A stretch of DNA of 64,000 nt from Agrobacterium sp. AGB01 (GCF_014851585.1 NZ_JACVAB010000002.1:434001-498000); one strand, 5' to 3'; positions 52,452 through 62,014 are shown, counted from the stretch's first letter. The notes: a model not told the origin generated them from the sequence alone. Numbers and translations: made by a program.

Positions 52452-52862
52452 TTATTGCGGGTTCCAGAGGCCGGCCTCACCAACCTCCACAGAGTTGCCC
52501 GAGGGGTCTCTGATGTAGATGGAATAAGAACCGTTGCTCCAGCGTTGATAGTGCTCAACCTCGATGCCCAGTGACAGGAAATGGTCTCTCCATCTGTCGA
52601 CCTCGGTTTTGCTGTCGACGCGGAAGCAAAAGTGGCCGCTGCCATTGGTGCCGTGACGTGGGATGGGATTGGAGGGATCGGCCATGCGAGATTTCTCCGG
52701 GTCGAAGATCAGCAGCATCTGTTGGCCGCAGCGGAAAAATACAAATTGCCCGGCCAGTTTTCGCACAATCTCAAGCCCGAATACGTCGTGATAGAAGCGC
52801 TCTGCTGCATTGAGATCATCGGCGTAAATCACCGTTTCGAGAATGGCTTTTGGGGGGTGCAT
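52452..52862 (-). CDS. VOC-superfamily (glyoxalase/bleomycin-resistance-like) protein
   Basis: A 136-residue two-domain paired beta-alpha-beta-beta-beta protein. N-terminal strand LETVIYADDLNAAERFYHDV and C-terminal YSIYIRDPSGNSVEVGE with the final Glu of the metal site. Such proteins bind a divalent metal and act as glyoxalases, dioxygenases or antibiotic-binding proteins; the class here is not defined. GGAGGAGAC precedes the ATG. It is monocistronic. Confidence 0.85.
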   Translation of the reverse strand: MHPPKAILETVIYADDLNAAERFYHDVFGLEIVRKLAGQFVFFRCGQQMLLIFDPEKSRMADPSNPIPRHGTNGSGHFCFRVDSKTEVDRWRDHFLSLGIEVEHYQRWSNGSYSIYIRDPSGNSVEVGEAGLWNPQ

Positions 52863-52989
52863 GGTCTCCTCCGTTGTCCAAGTAACGTATCAAGCACGTC
52901 TCTGTGTTCGCGCTCTTCAAATTAGCGCTTGAACCTCTAGTCGCTGTAGCTTGTAGGCTTTCACCATGAAGTTGAAGGATGGCGCCATT

Positions 52990-53775
52990 ATGGAAGACGA
53001 AGCAAGGAAATATCTCGCAGAAACTGCTCTGCTGAATTTCGGATCAGCCAGTATTCAATCGCTGGTGAAAGCACGAGGCTGGACTGAGCTGTCTGCTTAT
53101 GCCCGGATTGGCGCGGTCTATGACTATGTCGGAAATGAAATCAGGTTTGGCTACAACAGTGCCGACGATATTCCGGCCAGTGATGTGTTGGCTGATGGTT
53201 ACGGCCAGTGCAACACCAAGGCGACGCTGCTGATGGCATTGTTGCGGGTCGTCAACATCCAGTGCCGCTTGCATGGTTTTACCATCCACAAGGGTTTGCA
53301 ACGTGGCATCGTACCAGAACTGGTCTACGGTCTTGCGCCTGACAATATCCTGCATAGTTGGGTGGAGGTGCATCATGAGGGCACTTGGGTGGAACTGGAG
53401 GGCTTCATTCTGGACGCGGCATTTCTGAAAGTTTTGCAGGGTCGGTTTGCGGGGCAGGGTACATCACTGTGTGGTTACGGTGCAGGCACCGATTGTCTTG
53501 AGGAGCCGGCCGTCGAATGGAATGGTCGCAGCACCTACATTCAGAAAACCGGCATCAATACCGATCTTGGCCTCTTCGACAGTCCGGATGTCTTTTATCG
53601 CCAGCATAGACAGGCGATCACCGGGTTGAAGGGCCTGTTATATCGCAGCGTCATCCGGCATTGGATGAATGCTCGCGTTGCCAAAATTCGCGGTGGCCAG
53701 ATACCAATTATTCCGGGAGGACCAACAGCACATGTGCATCAACCGGGTGGCGTTCTTGCGAAACGGAACGGTTAG
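52990..53775 (+). CDS. Transglutaminase-like cysteine protease-fold protein
   Basis: A 261-residue protein with a transglutaminase-like core. The Cys is in VLADGYGQCNTKATLLMALL, the His in ILHSWVEVHHEG, and the Asp follows in FILDAAFL. It is cytosolic as no signal peptide is seen. The start is either the ATG at 52990 (AAGGA 11 bases upstream) or one at 52966. Function unknown; it ends tail-to-tail (4-base overlap) with the methyltransferase gene. It differs from the second transglutaminase at 54388. Confidence 0.8.
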   Translation: MEDEARKYLAETALLNFGSASIQSLVKARGWTELSAYARIGAVYDYVGNEIRFGYNSADDIPASDVLADGYGQCNTKATLLMALLRVVNIQCRLHGFTIHKGLQRGIVPELVYGLAPDNILHSWVEVHHEGTWVELEGFILDAAFLKVLQGRFAGQGTSLCGYGAGTDCLEEPAVEWNGRSTYIQKTGINTDLGLFDSPDVFYRQHRQAITGLKGLLYRSVIRHWMNARVAKIRGGQIPIIPGGPTAHVHQPGGVLAKRNG

Positions 53776-54374
53776 GGTTTAACCGCAGTGACTTGAAGCC
53801 ATTTTGTGGGTTGCCTGTCATAGCCACTGCCGTTCGCGGCCACCACTGACAGGCTGGCCCAGGGATATTGGTTATAGACTTCGCGTAGCCAGACTTCCGA
53901 GGGGTAGTTGAAATAGCGATCAAACTGATCGCGCCCCTCTTTTTCTCCTGCCTTGAAACTGGCGTAGAAAACGCCGCCGTCCTTCAAGGCAGCGTGGATG
54001 CGACCGATGATGTCACCAAGGGTGGCGCGGGGTACGTGCAGAAGGCAGGCATTGGCCCATATGCCATGATAGGTTTGCTTGGCATCGATATCGTCAAACA
54101 GCAGAGTTTTGACGGGAATGCCAAGCCTCAGCGCTGCGGCTTGTGCAATTTCCGCCGTGCCGTCAGTGGGATGCACGTCAAACCCTTGGGCAATCATCAC
54201 TTCGCTGTCTTGTCCGGCCCCGCAGCCAAGTTCAAGAATGCTGGCTTCCGGCTGAAGCTGAGACAGGAACTGCTTCAACTGTACATGCAATGGTTTTTCG
54301 CCGCGCGAGGTATAGGCACCTGCCTCCCGGGCGTAAAAGTCCAGCGTGGCAATGTCGTGTTTGCCGTCTGCCAT
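53772..54374 (-). CDS. SAM-dependent methyltransferase
   Basis: A 200-residue class I methyltransferase. Motif I is ASILELGCGAGQDSEVMIAQ (about residues 38-57), with VHPTDGTAEIAQAA, IWANACLLHVPRATL and DGGVFYASFKAG as later motifs. The substrate is unknown. It is the last gene of a minus-strand cluster that includes a transglutaminase, an alpha-E protein and an ATP-grasp protein. The gap of 13 bases to the transglutaminase gene suggests one transcript. Confidence 0.82.
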   Translation of the reverse strand: MADGKHDIATLDFYAREAGAYTSRGEKPLHVQLKQFLSQLQPEASILELGCGAGQDSEVMIAQGFDVHPTDGTAEIAQAAALRLGIPVKTLLFDDIDAKQTYHGIWANACLLHVPRATLGDIIGRIHAALKDGGVFYASFKAGEKEGRDQFDRYFNYPSEVWLREVYNQYPWASLSVVAANGSGYDRQPTKWLQVTAVKP

Positions 54375-54387
54375 TCTGGCGTCCGCC

Positions 54388-55203
54388 TTAGCTCTGTGAC
54401 TGGCTTTGGGCCTGCTCCACAGTCACCGAGACGTTCAGATCCTCCGTCGAGTTCCCAATCCGCATGCCGGAAACAGGCGCACAATCACGGTAACATAGGC
54501 CGGATGCGATTGTGACGTAATGGTCGTTCGGGCAGAGGTTGTTGGCGGCATCAAAACCAACCCAGCCAAGCCCGGTAATATGGGCTTGCGCCCATGCGTG
54601 GGTTGCGGCTTGTTCTTTCACGCCATCCATCAGCAGATAACCGGATACGTAACGCGCTGGAATGTTGAGCATTCGAGCGGCGGAAATGAAAATGTGAGTG
54701 TGATCCTGACAGACGCCTTTTTGCGCCTCCAGCGCCTGTTCGGCAGTTGTTTCACTGTCCGTTGAACCAGGCAAATATTCAACAGTCTGGTGAATGGTCT
54801 CCATCAGGCCATGAAGTTTCGCAAGTTCGTTTTCACCGCTTGCACTGCGGGCCAATTCTCGGATCAGTTTGCCAGGTTTTGTCAGCAGCGTTTCTCGCAT
54901 GAACAACCAGAGCGGCGCATAGGTGTTGTGCGGGCCGTAGACACCGGCGCGGTCTTCAGTCTCGACCTCGCCTGATGCCGTCACGGTCACGGTCTGACCT
55001 TGTCCTTCAAGCTCGACAAGTTCCACACGGTTGCCGAAATGATCGTCGTAGTTGGCTTCAACTGTTGCCCCTTCTACGGTGACCGCCCAATGTCTCACTG
55101 TCTGGCCTGGTCCCGTTGTCGGGGTCAGGCGCACACGTTGCAAGGCGTAGGGCACAGGGGCATCATATGTGTAGCGGGTAACGTGGTTTATCTTCAGACG
55201 CAT
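54388..55203 (-). CDS. Transglutaminase family protein (with N-terminal beta domain)
   Basis: A 271-residue protein. The N-terminal part (residues 1-90, HVTRYTYDAPVPYALQRVRL) is the transglutaminase N-terminal beta domain. The core has the Cys in EAQKGVCQDHTHIFISAARM, the His in THAWAQAHITGLGWVGFDAA and the Asp nearby. Such proteins co-occur with alpha-E and circularly permuted ATP-grasp proteins in many bacteria; the shared function is not established. It lies 19 bases downstream of the alpha-E gene. Confidence 0.9.
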   Translation of the reverse strand: MRLKINHVTRYTYDAPVPYALQRVRLTPTTGPGQTVRHWAVTVEGATVEANYDDHFGNRVELVELEGQGQTVTVTASGEVETEDRAGVYGPHNTYAPLWLFMRETLLTKPGKLIRELARSASGENELAKLHGLMETIHQTVEYLPGSTDSETTAEQALEAQKGVCQDHTHIFISAARMLNIPARYVSGYLLMDGVKEQAATHAWAQAHITGLGWVGFDAANNLCPNDHYVTIASGLCYRDCAPVSGMRIGNSTEDLNVSVTVEQAQSQSQS

Positions 55204-55222
55204 TGTTCCATCCGTTTCCCGC

Positions 55223-56164
55223 TCATTGATAGAAGCGGTACCCTTCCGTTATTTCCTGGCCGAGCTGGCTGTTCCGGTTAACAAACTCCTCGAGGAATTC
55301 GTGCAGGCCGCCATCCATGATGCGGGTTACCGTCGTGCTTTTAAGACTTGCGCGAATAGCATCTGCGGTTTCATGTGCCTTGTGCTTTTCATCATAGTCC
55401 GAAGCAAGATATCCGAGATTGCTGACGATTTTTTCGTAGCAATAGGCGAGTGAGCGCGGCATTCGGCCGTTGAGGATCAGGAAGTCGGCGATGTTTGCAG
55501 GTTTGTATTCAGCATCATAAACCCAGCCATAGGACCGATGCGCCGAAACGGAGCGCAGAATGGATTCCCACTGAGCATTGTCCAGCGAAGAACCGACATG
55601 GCTGGCCGCCGGCAACAGCACATAATATTTGACATCCAGAATTCGGGCGGTGTTGTCAGCACGTTCAATGAAGGTGCCGATGCGCGAGAAATTGTAGAGA
55701 TCGTTGCGCAACATCGAGCCATGGAATGCACCACGCACCAGTCCGGCGCGTTGCTTGATGGCATCGATGCATTGTGGAAGTTCAGCTGCCTTGACCTTTC
55801 GGGAAAGCATCGCTTTCACCTCAATCCAGAACTCGTTGGTTGCTTCCCATGTTTCCCGTGTTAGCGCGGTGCGGACCATGCGGGCATTGTTACGACCCGC
55901 TTCGATGCACGACATCACGCTGGAAGGGTTGCTGCTGTCTCGTAACAGATAATCGATGGCGTCGCTTGAGGTGACGCGCTCGTGTATCTCGGCAAAACTT
56001 TCGCGCACACCAGCGCTTTGCAACACGCCATCCCAGTCTTCATCACCGGTACCACTGCGTGTCAGAGAAACGCGCAATCCCGCATCAATGAGGCGTGCGA
56101 TGTTTTCGGCACGCTCGATGTACCGGAACATCCAATAAAGTCCGTTTGCAGTCCGTCCCAGCAT
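55223..56164 (-). CDS. Alpha-E domain-containing protein
   Basis: A 313-residue mostly helical protein. The typical start LGRTANGLYWMFRYIERAEN and the repeated RAENIARLIDAG and RADNTARILDVKYY motifs identify the alpha-E family (DUF403). Its biochemical role is unknown, but it is predicted to work with the upstream ATP-grasp protein and the transglutaminase. It starts four bases after the ATP-grasp stop. Confidence 0.92.
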   Translation of the reverse strand: MLGRTANGLYWMFRYIERAENIARLIDAGLRVSLTRSGTGDEDWDGVLQSAGVRESFAEIHERVTSSDAIDYLLRDSSNPSSVMSCIEAGRNNARMVRTALTRETWEATNEFWIEVKAMLSRKVKAAELPQCIDAIKQRAGLVRGAFHGSMLRNDLYNFSRIGTFIERADNTARILDVKYYVLLPAASHVGSSLDNAQWESILRSVSAHRSYGWVYDAEYKPANIADFLILNGRMPRSLAYCYEKIVSNLGYLASDYDEKHKAHETADAIRASLKSTTVTRIMDGGLHEFLEEFVNRNSQLGQEITEGYRFYQ

Positions 56165-56167
56165 GTT

Positions 56168-57592
56168 TCAGTCCTCCAGTACCCATGTATCCTTGGTGCC
56201 GCCGCCCTGACTGGAATTTACGACCAGCGAGCCGGCCTTCAGCGCAACGCGCGTCAAGCCACCGGGGATAATGCGAACCTTGTCGGAAACCAAAACATAA
56301 GGGCGCAGATCGACATGGCGCGGGGCAATGCCGTTCTTGACCATGATTGGAACTGTTGAAAGCGAAAGTGTTGGCTGGGCAATGTAGTTTGCGGGTCGAG
56401 CTCGCAGCTTTTCGGCAAACTGGGTACGTTCCTTCTTGCTGGCTGTCGGGCCAACAAGCATGCCGTAACCACCGGAGCCATGGACTTCCTTAACGACGAG
56501 TTCGGCAAGGTTATCAAGCACGTATCTCAGACTGTCCGGTTCGGAGCAGCGCCAGGTTGGCACGTTTTCCAGAAGTGGTTTGCGGCCGGTGTAGAACTCG
56601 ACGATTTCAGGCATGTAGGAATAGATCGCCTTGTCGTCGGAAATGCCGGTGCCGGGCGCGTTGGCAATGGTGATGTTGCCTGCGCGGTAGACATCCATGA
56701 TGCCGGGAATGCCCAGTGCCGAATCCGGACGGAAGGTGAGCGGATCAAGGAAGTCGTCGTCAACACGACGGTAGAGCACATCGATGGCCTCGTAGCCACG
56801 TGTGGTCCGCATCTTGACCTTACCATCCATCACCCGAAGGTCAGAGCCTTCCACCAATTCCACGCCCATCATGTCGGCAAGGAAGGAATGTTCATAATAG
56901 GCGGAGTTGTAGATACCGGGTGTCAGTACGGCGACGCGCGGTTTGCCGGTGCAACCGGGTGGTGCCAGAGACGAAAGAGACTGACGCAGCAGATAAGGAT
57001 AATCCTCAACCCGCTGTACCTTGTTCTCGTGGAAAAGTTCCGGAAACATCTGCATCATGGTTTCGCGGTTTTCCAGCATGTAGCTGACACCTGAAGGTGT
57101 ACGCGCATTGTCCTCCAGCACGTAAAACTGGTCTTCGCCAGTGCGGACAATGTCCGTGCCGACAATGTGGGTGTAAACGCCGCCTGGTGGTGTGAAGCCG
57201 ATCATTTCTGGCAGAAAGGCTTCGTTTTTCTCGATCAATTCCCGCGGAATACGTCCGGCGCGAATGATTTCCTGCTTGTGATAGATATCATCAAGGAAAG
57301 AGTTAAGCGCGAGAACGCGCTGCTCGATGCCCTGTGCCAGCTTTCGCCACTCACGGCCTGAAATGATGCGGGGAATAATGTCGAAGGGGATAAGCTTTTC
57401 GGCGCTGTCGGCATGTCCGTAGACTGCGAAGGTAATGCCAGTTTTTCGGAAGATCTTTTCTGCATCTTCTGACTTGCGGATCAGGTGCGCCCTGTCCTGG
57501 CGGTCGTACCACTCGTTATAGTTTTGATATGGGCTTCGCGGAGCGTTGTCCGCACTTATCATTTCGTCAAATGCCAACGGTATGTTCCCCAT
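56168..57592 (-). CDS. Circularly permuted type 2 ATP-grasp protein
   Basis: A 474-residue protein of the CP-type ATP-grasp_2 family (DUF404/DUF407). Visible: RKTGITFAVYGHADSAEKLI, VYTHIVGTDIVRTGEDQFYV followed by LEDNARTPSGVSYMLENRET, and the glycine-rich loop HGSGGYGMLVGPTASKKERT. ATP-grasp enzymes activate carboxylates to form amide or thioester bonds, so it is probably a peptide-like ligase for an unknown substrate. First gene of the minus-strand cluster. Confidence 0.92.
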   Translation of the reverse strand: MGNIPLAFDEMISADNAPRSPYQNYNEWYDRQDRAHLIRKSEDAEKIFRKTGITFAVYGHADSAEKLIPFDIIPRIISGREWRKLAQGIEQRVLALNSFLDDIYHKQEIIRAGRIPRELIEKNEAFLPEMIGFTPPGGVYTHIVGTDIVRTGEDQFYVLEDNARTPSGVSYMLENRETMMQMFPELFHENKVQRVEDYPYLLRQSLSSLAPPGCTGKPRVAVLTPGIYNSAYYEHSFLADMMGVELVEGSDLRVMDGKVKMRTTRGYEAIDVLYRRVDDDFLDPLTFRPDSALGIPGIMDVYRAGNITIANAPGTGISDDKAIYSYMPEIVEFYTGRKPLLENVPTWRCSEPDSLRYVLDNLAELVVKEVHGSGGYGMLVGPTASKKERTQFAEKLRARPANYIAQPTLSLSTVPIMVKNGIAPRHVDLRPYVLVSDKVRIIPGGLTRVALKAGSLVVNSSQGGGTKDTWVLED

Positions 57593-58017
57593 TTTTTACC
57601 ATTTGAATACAACGACAGAAGCAATGCAAGAACCATGCGCAGTTCAGCAAAAAGATTTTTTATTCGTTGGTTCAAGAAAAAGCCCACGCAAATCAGGAAT
57701 TTGCATTGCCCGATCTGTGTAAAAATTCGGCATTTGCGCAAAGGTTCCGGGGCGGCAAATATTATCTTTGCGAACTGTCTGCGTGATAAAAATGCGATTG
57801 CTTATTTTTTACTCTGAATTGCATTTTTTGAGTTTGGGCGAACGAATAAACACCAGTCAAAGCGCACAAAATCGAGGCGTGGCGCGCCGCGTCAAAAATA
57901 CGGAGAAGGGCGCATGTCCCAAAGGGGAAAAGATTAACCTTTCGCGTAAGGGTTTAGTACATTGTTAACCATAAAATTATACCTCTTGTTCATATTCGAT
58001 TGGATGACGGGGGTTCT
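57593..58017. other. Intergenic region between ATP-grasp and L,D-transpeptidase genes
   Basis: An AT-rich 425-base divergent promoter region. Short frames occur (one of 66 codons at 57768 on the plus strand) but none has a ribosome binding site. An inverted repeat GCAAAT-5-ATTTGC is at 57688-57704. Nothing else is recognised. Confidence 0.6.
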
Positions 58018-58632
58018 ATGTCCATCTCACGCCGTGCGGTACTGTTCGGATTGCCGCTTTTCGTTGCCGGTTGCGCGAGCACCGGTGTACCGATGACGCA
58101 GAAATATGCCGCGAAGCCTGCTGAAAAGTTCCCGCTTCCAGCCATGCCGCTTGACAAGATCAAACCGGAACTACGCCGCCAGGAAGTGGCATATGAAACA
58201 GCACATCCGGCTGGTACCGTTGTCGTCGATACGCCGGCCCGGCGCCTCTATTACGTGATGGGCGAAGGTCGTGCGATGCGTTACGGCGTTGGCGTTGGTC
58301 GTCAGGGGCTGGCGTTGAAGGGTGATGCCTATATCGGCCGCAAGTCGGAATGGCCAAGCTGGACACCCACTGCAAACATGATGCGCCGTGACCCCAAGAA
58401 CCTGAAATACGCTGGCGGCATGCCGGGTGGTCCGAACAACCCGCTCGGCGCGCGTGCGCTCTATCTCTACCGCGGTGGCAACGACACGATGTTCCGTCTG
58501 CATGGCACCAACCAGCCGCAGTCGATCGGCCACGCCATGTCAAGCGGCTGTATTCGCATGTTGAACCACGATGTGATTGATCTTTTCGAGCGCGTGCCGG
58601 TTGGCGCACGCGTGGTGGTTCTTCAGGCCTGA
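58018..58632 (+). CDS. L,D-transpeptidase (YkuD), lipoprotein
   Basis: A 204-residue paralogue of the enzyme at 17984. The start MSISRRAVLFGLPLFVAGC has a twin-arginine-like pair and a lipobox (VAGC). The catalytic region is RLHGTNQPQSIGHAMSSGCI followed by RM, with Cys nucleophile and HG pair. It should link peptidoglycan stems in the periplasm. The preferred ATG at 58018 has a G-run just upstream; an ATG six codons earlier is possible. It is alone in its transcript. Confidence 0.88.
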   Translation: MSISRRAVLFGLPLFVAGCASTGVPMTQKYAAKPAEKFPLPAMPLDKIKPELRRQEVAYETAHPAGTVVVDTPARRLYYVMGEGRAMRYGVGVGRQGLALKGDAYIGRKSEWPSWTPTANMMRRDPKNLKYAGGMPGGPNNPLGARALYLYRGGNDTMFRLHGTNQPQSIGHAMSSGCIRMLNHDVIDLFERVPVGARVVVLQA

Positions 58633-58704
58633 TTAAGGCCGAGATCGCTGACAACACGACTATACCGCAGCAGCCCGGAGCTTTAGTGTTCCGGGCTGTT
58701 GTGC

Positions 58705-59928
58705 CTATCGCAGGGCTTCAACCGGTGAGGCGTCGCTGCGCAGAGCAAGTTCTGCCAATATTAGCGAGATAATACCGGCGACAAAAAAGCCAGCAGCCAG
58801 ATTGGTTGCTGTTCCATTGTAAAAACTGCCGATCACCACTGCAAAAACCGTGGCAACAAGGCTGGATCCGGAAGCGATGAGGGATGCGCCAAGGCCAGCA
58901 AGCTGTCCAAGCGATCGCATCGCCATGGCATTGAGATTGCCAAACAGGATGCCGATTGCGAAGAATGCCGCAAAACCGAATGCCATCAAGGCGGTGAGCG
59001 GCAGATAACCTGTCCATAGAAGCGTTGAAAGCAGCATCAAAAAACCGGTTGTCGCCAAAGCCACGAAAGCGGCGCGAGCCATCACCTCCATGCCAAGGCG
59101 TTGGACGAGTTTTGCGTTGAGGAATGACGCCAGTCCGATGCCGGTCGCCAATGCCGCAAAATAAAACGGAAAGGTTTCCTTGATGCCGTAAGCATCAAAG
59201 AACAGATCTGTCGCAGTGCTGAGGTAGAGAAGCTGCGCGCCAAATACGACGCCCGTGGTAATGATCAACAGCAACACTCGGCGGTTGGCGAGAATGCGCG
59301 CGGCATTGCTGAAAAGCGGTTTTGGCCGGAAGGGGATACGTTTTTCAACCGGCAAAGTTTCCGGCTGTCGGATCAGCATCCACAGGCCCAGTACCATTGC
59401 CATGACAAGATAAATGACAAAAACCGTGCGCCATCCCGACAAGGTAATGATGCCCTGCGCCAGCGCAGGGGCCAACATCGGCACCAGAATGAAGAGGGTG
59501 AACATGAAAGACATGACGCGTGCCATGTCATTGCCCTCAAACTGGTCACGGATCATGGCGCGGGTTGCGATCTTCGGTCCGGATACGCCAACACCTTGAA
59601 GAAATCGGCCGAGAATGACCATTTCGAGTGATCCGGCCAGCATGGCTATGACCGTTCCCGCTGCGTAGACGCAAAGGCCAAGAACCAGCGCTTTCTTGCG
59701 TCCCAATGCATCCGAGATTGGTCCGAGAAACAATTCGCCAAAGGCCATTCCAAAAATAAACAGCGAGATGATGTGCTGGGTCGATAGCGGCGGCGCAGTA
59801 CCGACCTCATCGGCGATCTGGCGCAGGCCCGGCAACAGCGCGTCGATGCTGAGCGAGGTCAGCGAAGTCAGCAGGGCATAAAGGGCGATACGCTCGCGGA
59901 AACTGATTGAGGATGGAGCTGTGGTCAT
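58705..59928 (-). CDS. MFS multidrug efflux transporter, Bcr/CflA family
   Basis: A 407-residue 12-segment drug/H+ antiporter. Bcr/CflA features: SIDALLPGLRQIADEVG in the first loop and GPISDALGRKKALVLGL (the A-motif-like loop, residues about 73-90). It would export toxic compounds from the cytosol. The start at 59928 matches the usual length; the frame is open 47 codons upstream but those residues do not resemble the family. Monocistronic. Confidence 0.88.
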   Translation of the reverse strand: MTTAPSSISFRERIALYALLTSLTSLSIDALLPGLRQIADEVGTAPPLSTQHIISLFIFGMAFGELFLGPISDALGRKKALVLGLCVYAAGTVIAMLAGSLEMVILGRFLQGVGVSGPKIATRAMIRDQFEGNDMARVMSFMFTLFILVPMLAPALAQGIITLSGWRTVFVIYLVMAMVLGLWMLIRQPETLPVEKRIPFRPKPLFSNAARILANRRVLLLIITTGVVFGAQLLYLSTATDLFFDAYGIKETFPFYFAALATGIGLASFLNAKLVQRLGMEVMARAAFVALATTGFLMLLSTLLWTGYLPLTALMAFGFAAFFAIGILFGNLNAMAMRSLGQLAGLGASLIASGSSLVATVFAVVIGSFYNGTATNLAAGFFVAGIISLILAELALRSDASPVEALR

Positions 59929-60180
59929 TGAGATTCTGCGCTGATAAAGAAGGTGGTTCGGCTCTATCAGCTTTCCGAAGAAATGCAGAGGCGTGTGGCG
60001 TTTTTTACAGCGGAAAATCACTGGTTGTATTGCGCAAGGTTTCTTCGCAGTGATCGCGCTTTGTTTCAAAAACTGTAGGTGTTTGAGTAGCGCAGTCGCT
60101 TTTTCTAATCATTAATCAATTCGCGCCATATTTTTCTATAATGTGGCTGCTTGTTAGCAAAAACACGAGAAACCAAAGTT

Positions 60181-60990
60181 ATGTGCCGTTTCCTTGCATA
60201 TTCAGGTTCACCCGTCTGGCTCGACACGTTGTTGATCGAGCCTGAGAGCTCACTCATCAGCCAGTCAATGGCGGCGCGTGAGGCCAAAACTGTTGTTAAC
60301 GGCGATGGGTGCGGCGTTGGCTGGTACGGGGACCGCACGGAACCTGGCATGTACAAGGGCATTCTGCCTGCTTGGTCTGACCGCAACTTGACCTCCCTCT
60401 GTCACCAAATCCAGGCACAGATGTTTCTGGCACATGTGCGTTCGGCCACCACCGGAGGCGTGTCGATGGCGAATTGCCATCCCTTCGGGCTTGATCGGCA
60501 CCTCTTCATGCATAATGGCCAGATTGGTGGCTACGAACATGTCAAACGCAAGGTCGAGGCGCTCATTCCCGATGATGTCTATGCTGCACGCAGCGGCAGC
60601 AGCGATAGTGAGGCAATGTTCCTGATCGCTGCGGGATTTGGTCTGGCGGCTGATCCGATCTCGGCGTTTTCCCGTACCTTGCTGACCTGCCTCGACATTC
60701 TGCGCTCTTCCAATGTTGACCAACCCATCCGTTTCAGTGCGGTTCTGGCCAATGGCGATACGATGCATGCGTTTCGCTGGTCGAGCGATGAACGGCCGCC
60801 GTCGCTCTATTGGCGGCGCATGCCGGATGGTGTGGCGGTTGCATCGGAGCCCTTCGGCGATCGGGACGAGACGTGGGAACTGATTCCGGCCGATACGGTT
60901 GCCACGGTGAAGGGCGCAAAGATTTCCTTTGCACCGTTCGATCCATGCTTGGCGGATGCCAACGAAGAGCTTCTCTGCAAATCCGCTTGA
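60181..60990 (+). CDS. Class II glutamine amidotransferase (YafJ/EgtC-like)
   Basis: A 269-residue protein starting with MCRFLAYSGSP, so after Met removal the N-terminal Cys is the Ntn-type nucleophile. This fixes the start at 60181 rather than at the ATG ten codons upstream. The glutaminase-type residues follow in GDGCGVGWYG, RSATTGG, NCHPF and FMHNGQIGG. Related proteins include YafJ and EgtC (ergothioneine biosynthesis), but no egt genes are near, so the substrate is open. Confidence 0.88.
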   Translation: MCRFLAYSGSPVWLDTLLIEPESSLISQSMAAREAKTVVNGDGCGVGWYGDRTEPGMYKGILPAWSDRNLTSLCHQIQAQMFLAHVRSATTGGVSMANCHPFGLDRHLFMHNGQIGGYEHVKRKVEALIPDDVYAARSGSSDSEAMFLIAAGFGLAADPISAFSRTLLTCLDILRSSNVDQPIRFSAVLANGDTMHAFRWSSDERPPSLYWRRMPDGVAVASEPFGDRDETWELIPADTVATVKGAKISFAPFDPCLADANEELLCKSA

Positions 60991-60995
60991 TACTG

Positions 60996-61415
60996 TCAGC
61001 GCAACAGTTTGAGAGCGCCGGTCAGCGACTTCACCAATTTGGTTGGTCCGGCCAGTCCCAGTCCGTCTATCGTTTCCTGCGACAGGTCACGATCGGGGAA
61101 TGTTTGCTGATAATCCTGATAATTGTGCAGCGCCCTGGCGAATGCCGGGAACGGCACTGTCACGATTCCCTCCGTACCTGAAGCAATGATCTTCAGCATG
61201 ATGTTCCGGATGGTTTCTGCATCTGCCTGCAAAATAGGGACAGGCTTGTTGGAACTTATGTCGATTGTCCGCTGGTGCCTATCAGTCAGCCGGTCGCCAC
61301 CTAATTGCGGGCGTTTGGCGCCTATGCCGATGCCGATGGCGCCGACGGTATTGGCAATCAGGCCAGCGGGCAGGGCAGGGTTGACGATGATGGCGGTGTG
61401 AAGCTCGTTTGTCAT
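60996..61415 (-). CDS. DUF2000 family protein
   Basis: A 139-residue protein of the DUF2000 (peptidyl-tRNA hydrolase-like fold) family; the start TNELHTAIIVNPALPAGLIA and the block GIGIGAKRPQLGGDRLTDR are typical. GAGGAAAACC precedes the ATG at 61415. It is divergent from an Lrp/AsnC regulator and is probably controlled by it. The function is unknown. Confidence 0.82.
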   Translation of the reverse strand: MTNELHTAIIVNPALPAGLIANTVGAIGIGIGAKRPQLGGDRLTDRHQRTIDISSNKPVPILQADAETIRNIMLKIIASGTEGIVTVPFPAFARALHNYQDYQQTFPDRDLSQETIDGLGLAGPTKLVKSLTGALKLLR

Positions 61416-61537
61416 GGTTTTCCTCATTGTGCTGCGAGGAAAATAGGCGGTTTAACCAGGTAGATCATACCTATTATTGCCAAGATCAAGCCTAATTTGG
61501 TAGTCTCTACCTAATGAACGGATTTGCGAGGTAGTTT

Positions 61538-62014
61538 ATGTCGATTAAGCGGCTGGAGGCTGAGGATGTGCACATCCTCAATCATTTGCAGCAGGATGGT
61601 CGCATGACCAATCAGGCGCTCTCGGACGCCGTAGGACTGTCGACCTCACCCTGTTGGAGGCGGGTTCGTAATCTCGAAGAGACCGGCGTTATCCAGGGGT
61701 ATGGCGCAAGACTAGACCGCAAGCAGGTCGGGCTCGGTGTTCTAGCGTTCATTCGTGTGAAGATCGACAGTCACAGTGAAGCAGAGGCGGAGGATTTTTC
61801 GCAACAAGTGTCTGCCCTGAAGGAAGTGATTGCCTGCTACAGTATCGCGGGTGACGCGGATTTCCTGTTGCAGGTTGTTGCGCCCGATCTGGATAGCTAT
61901 GCAGATTTTGCCATGTCTGTTGTTCGCCGCCTTCCGCGAATCAAGGAAATGCAGACGACATTTGTGCTGAAAGAGATAAAGGCATTTAATGGTTTTCCAC
62001 TGGATTGCGTATAA
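61538..62014 (+). CDS. Lrp/AsnC-family transcriptional regulator
   Basis: A 158-residue regulator. N-terminal helix-turn-helix (MTNQALSDAVGLSTSPCWRR, about residues 23-42) and the C-terminal RAM effector domain (VLAFIRVKIDSHSEAEAEDF and CYSIAGDADFLLQVV). It normally responds to an amino acid. The divergent DUF2000 gene, 120 bases away, is its probable target. It has its own promoter. Confidence 0.92.
   Translation: MSIKRLEAEDVHILNHLQQDGRMTNQALSDAVGLSTSPCWRRVRNLEETGVIQGYGARLDRKQVGLGVLAFIRVKIDSHSEAEAEDFSQQVSALKEVIACYSIAGDADFLLQVVAPDLDSYADFAMSVVRRLPRIKEMQTTFVLKEIKAFNGFPLDCV

Noticed and set aside
51383-52645. Long minus-strand open frame opposite gguC (about 420 codons)
   Set aside because: It crosses the gguC terminator and the VOC gene and matches no family.
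57768-57968. 66-codon plus-strand frame in the ATP-grasp/L,D-transpeptidase interval
   Set aside because: No RBS, odd composition, lies in a promoter region.
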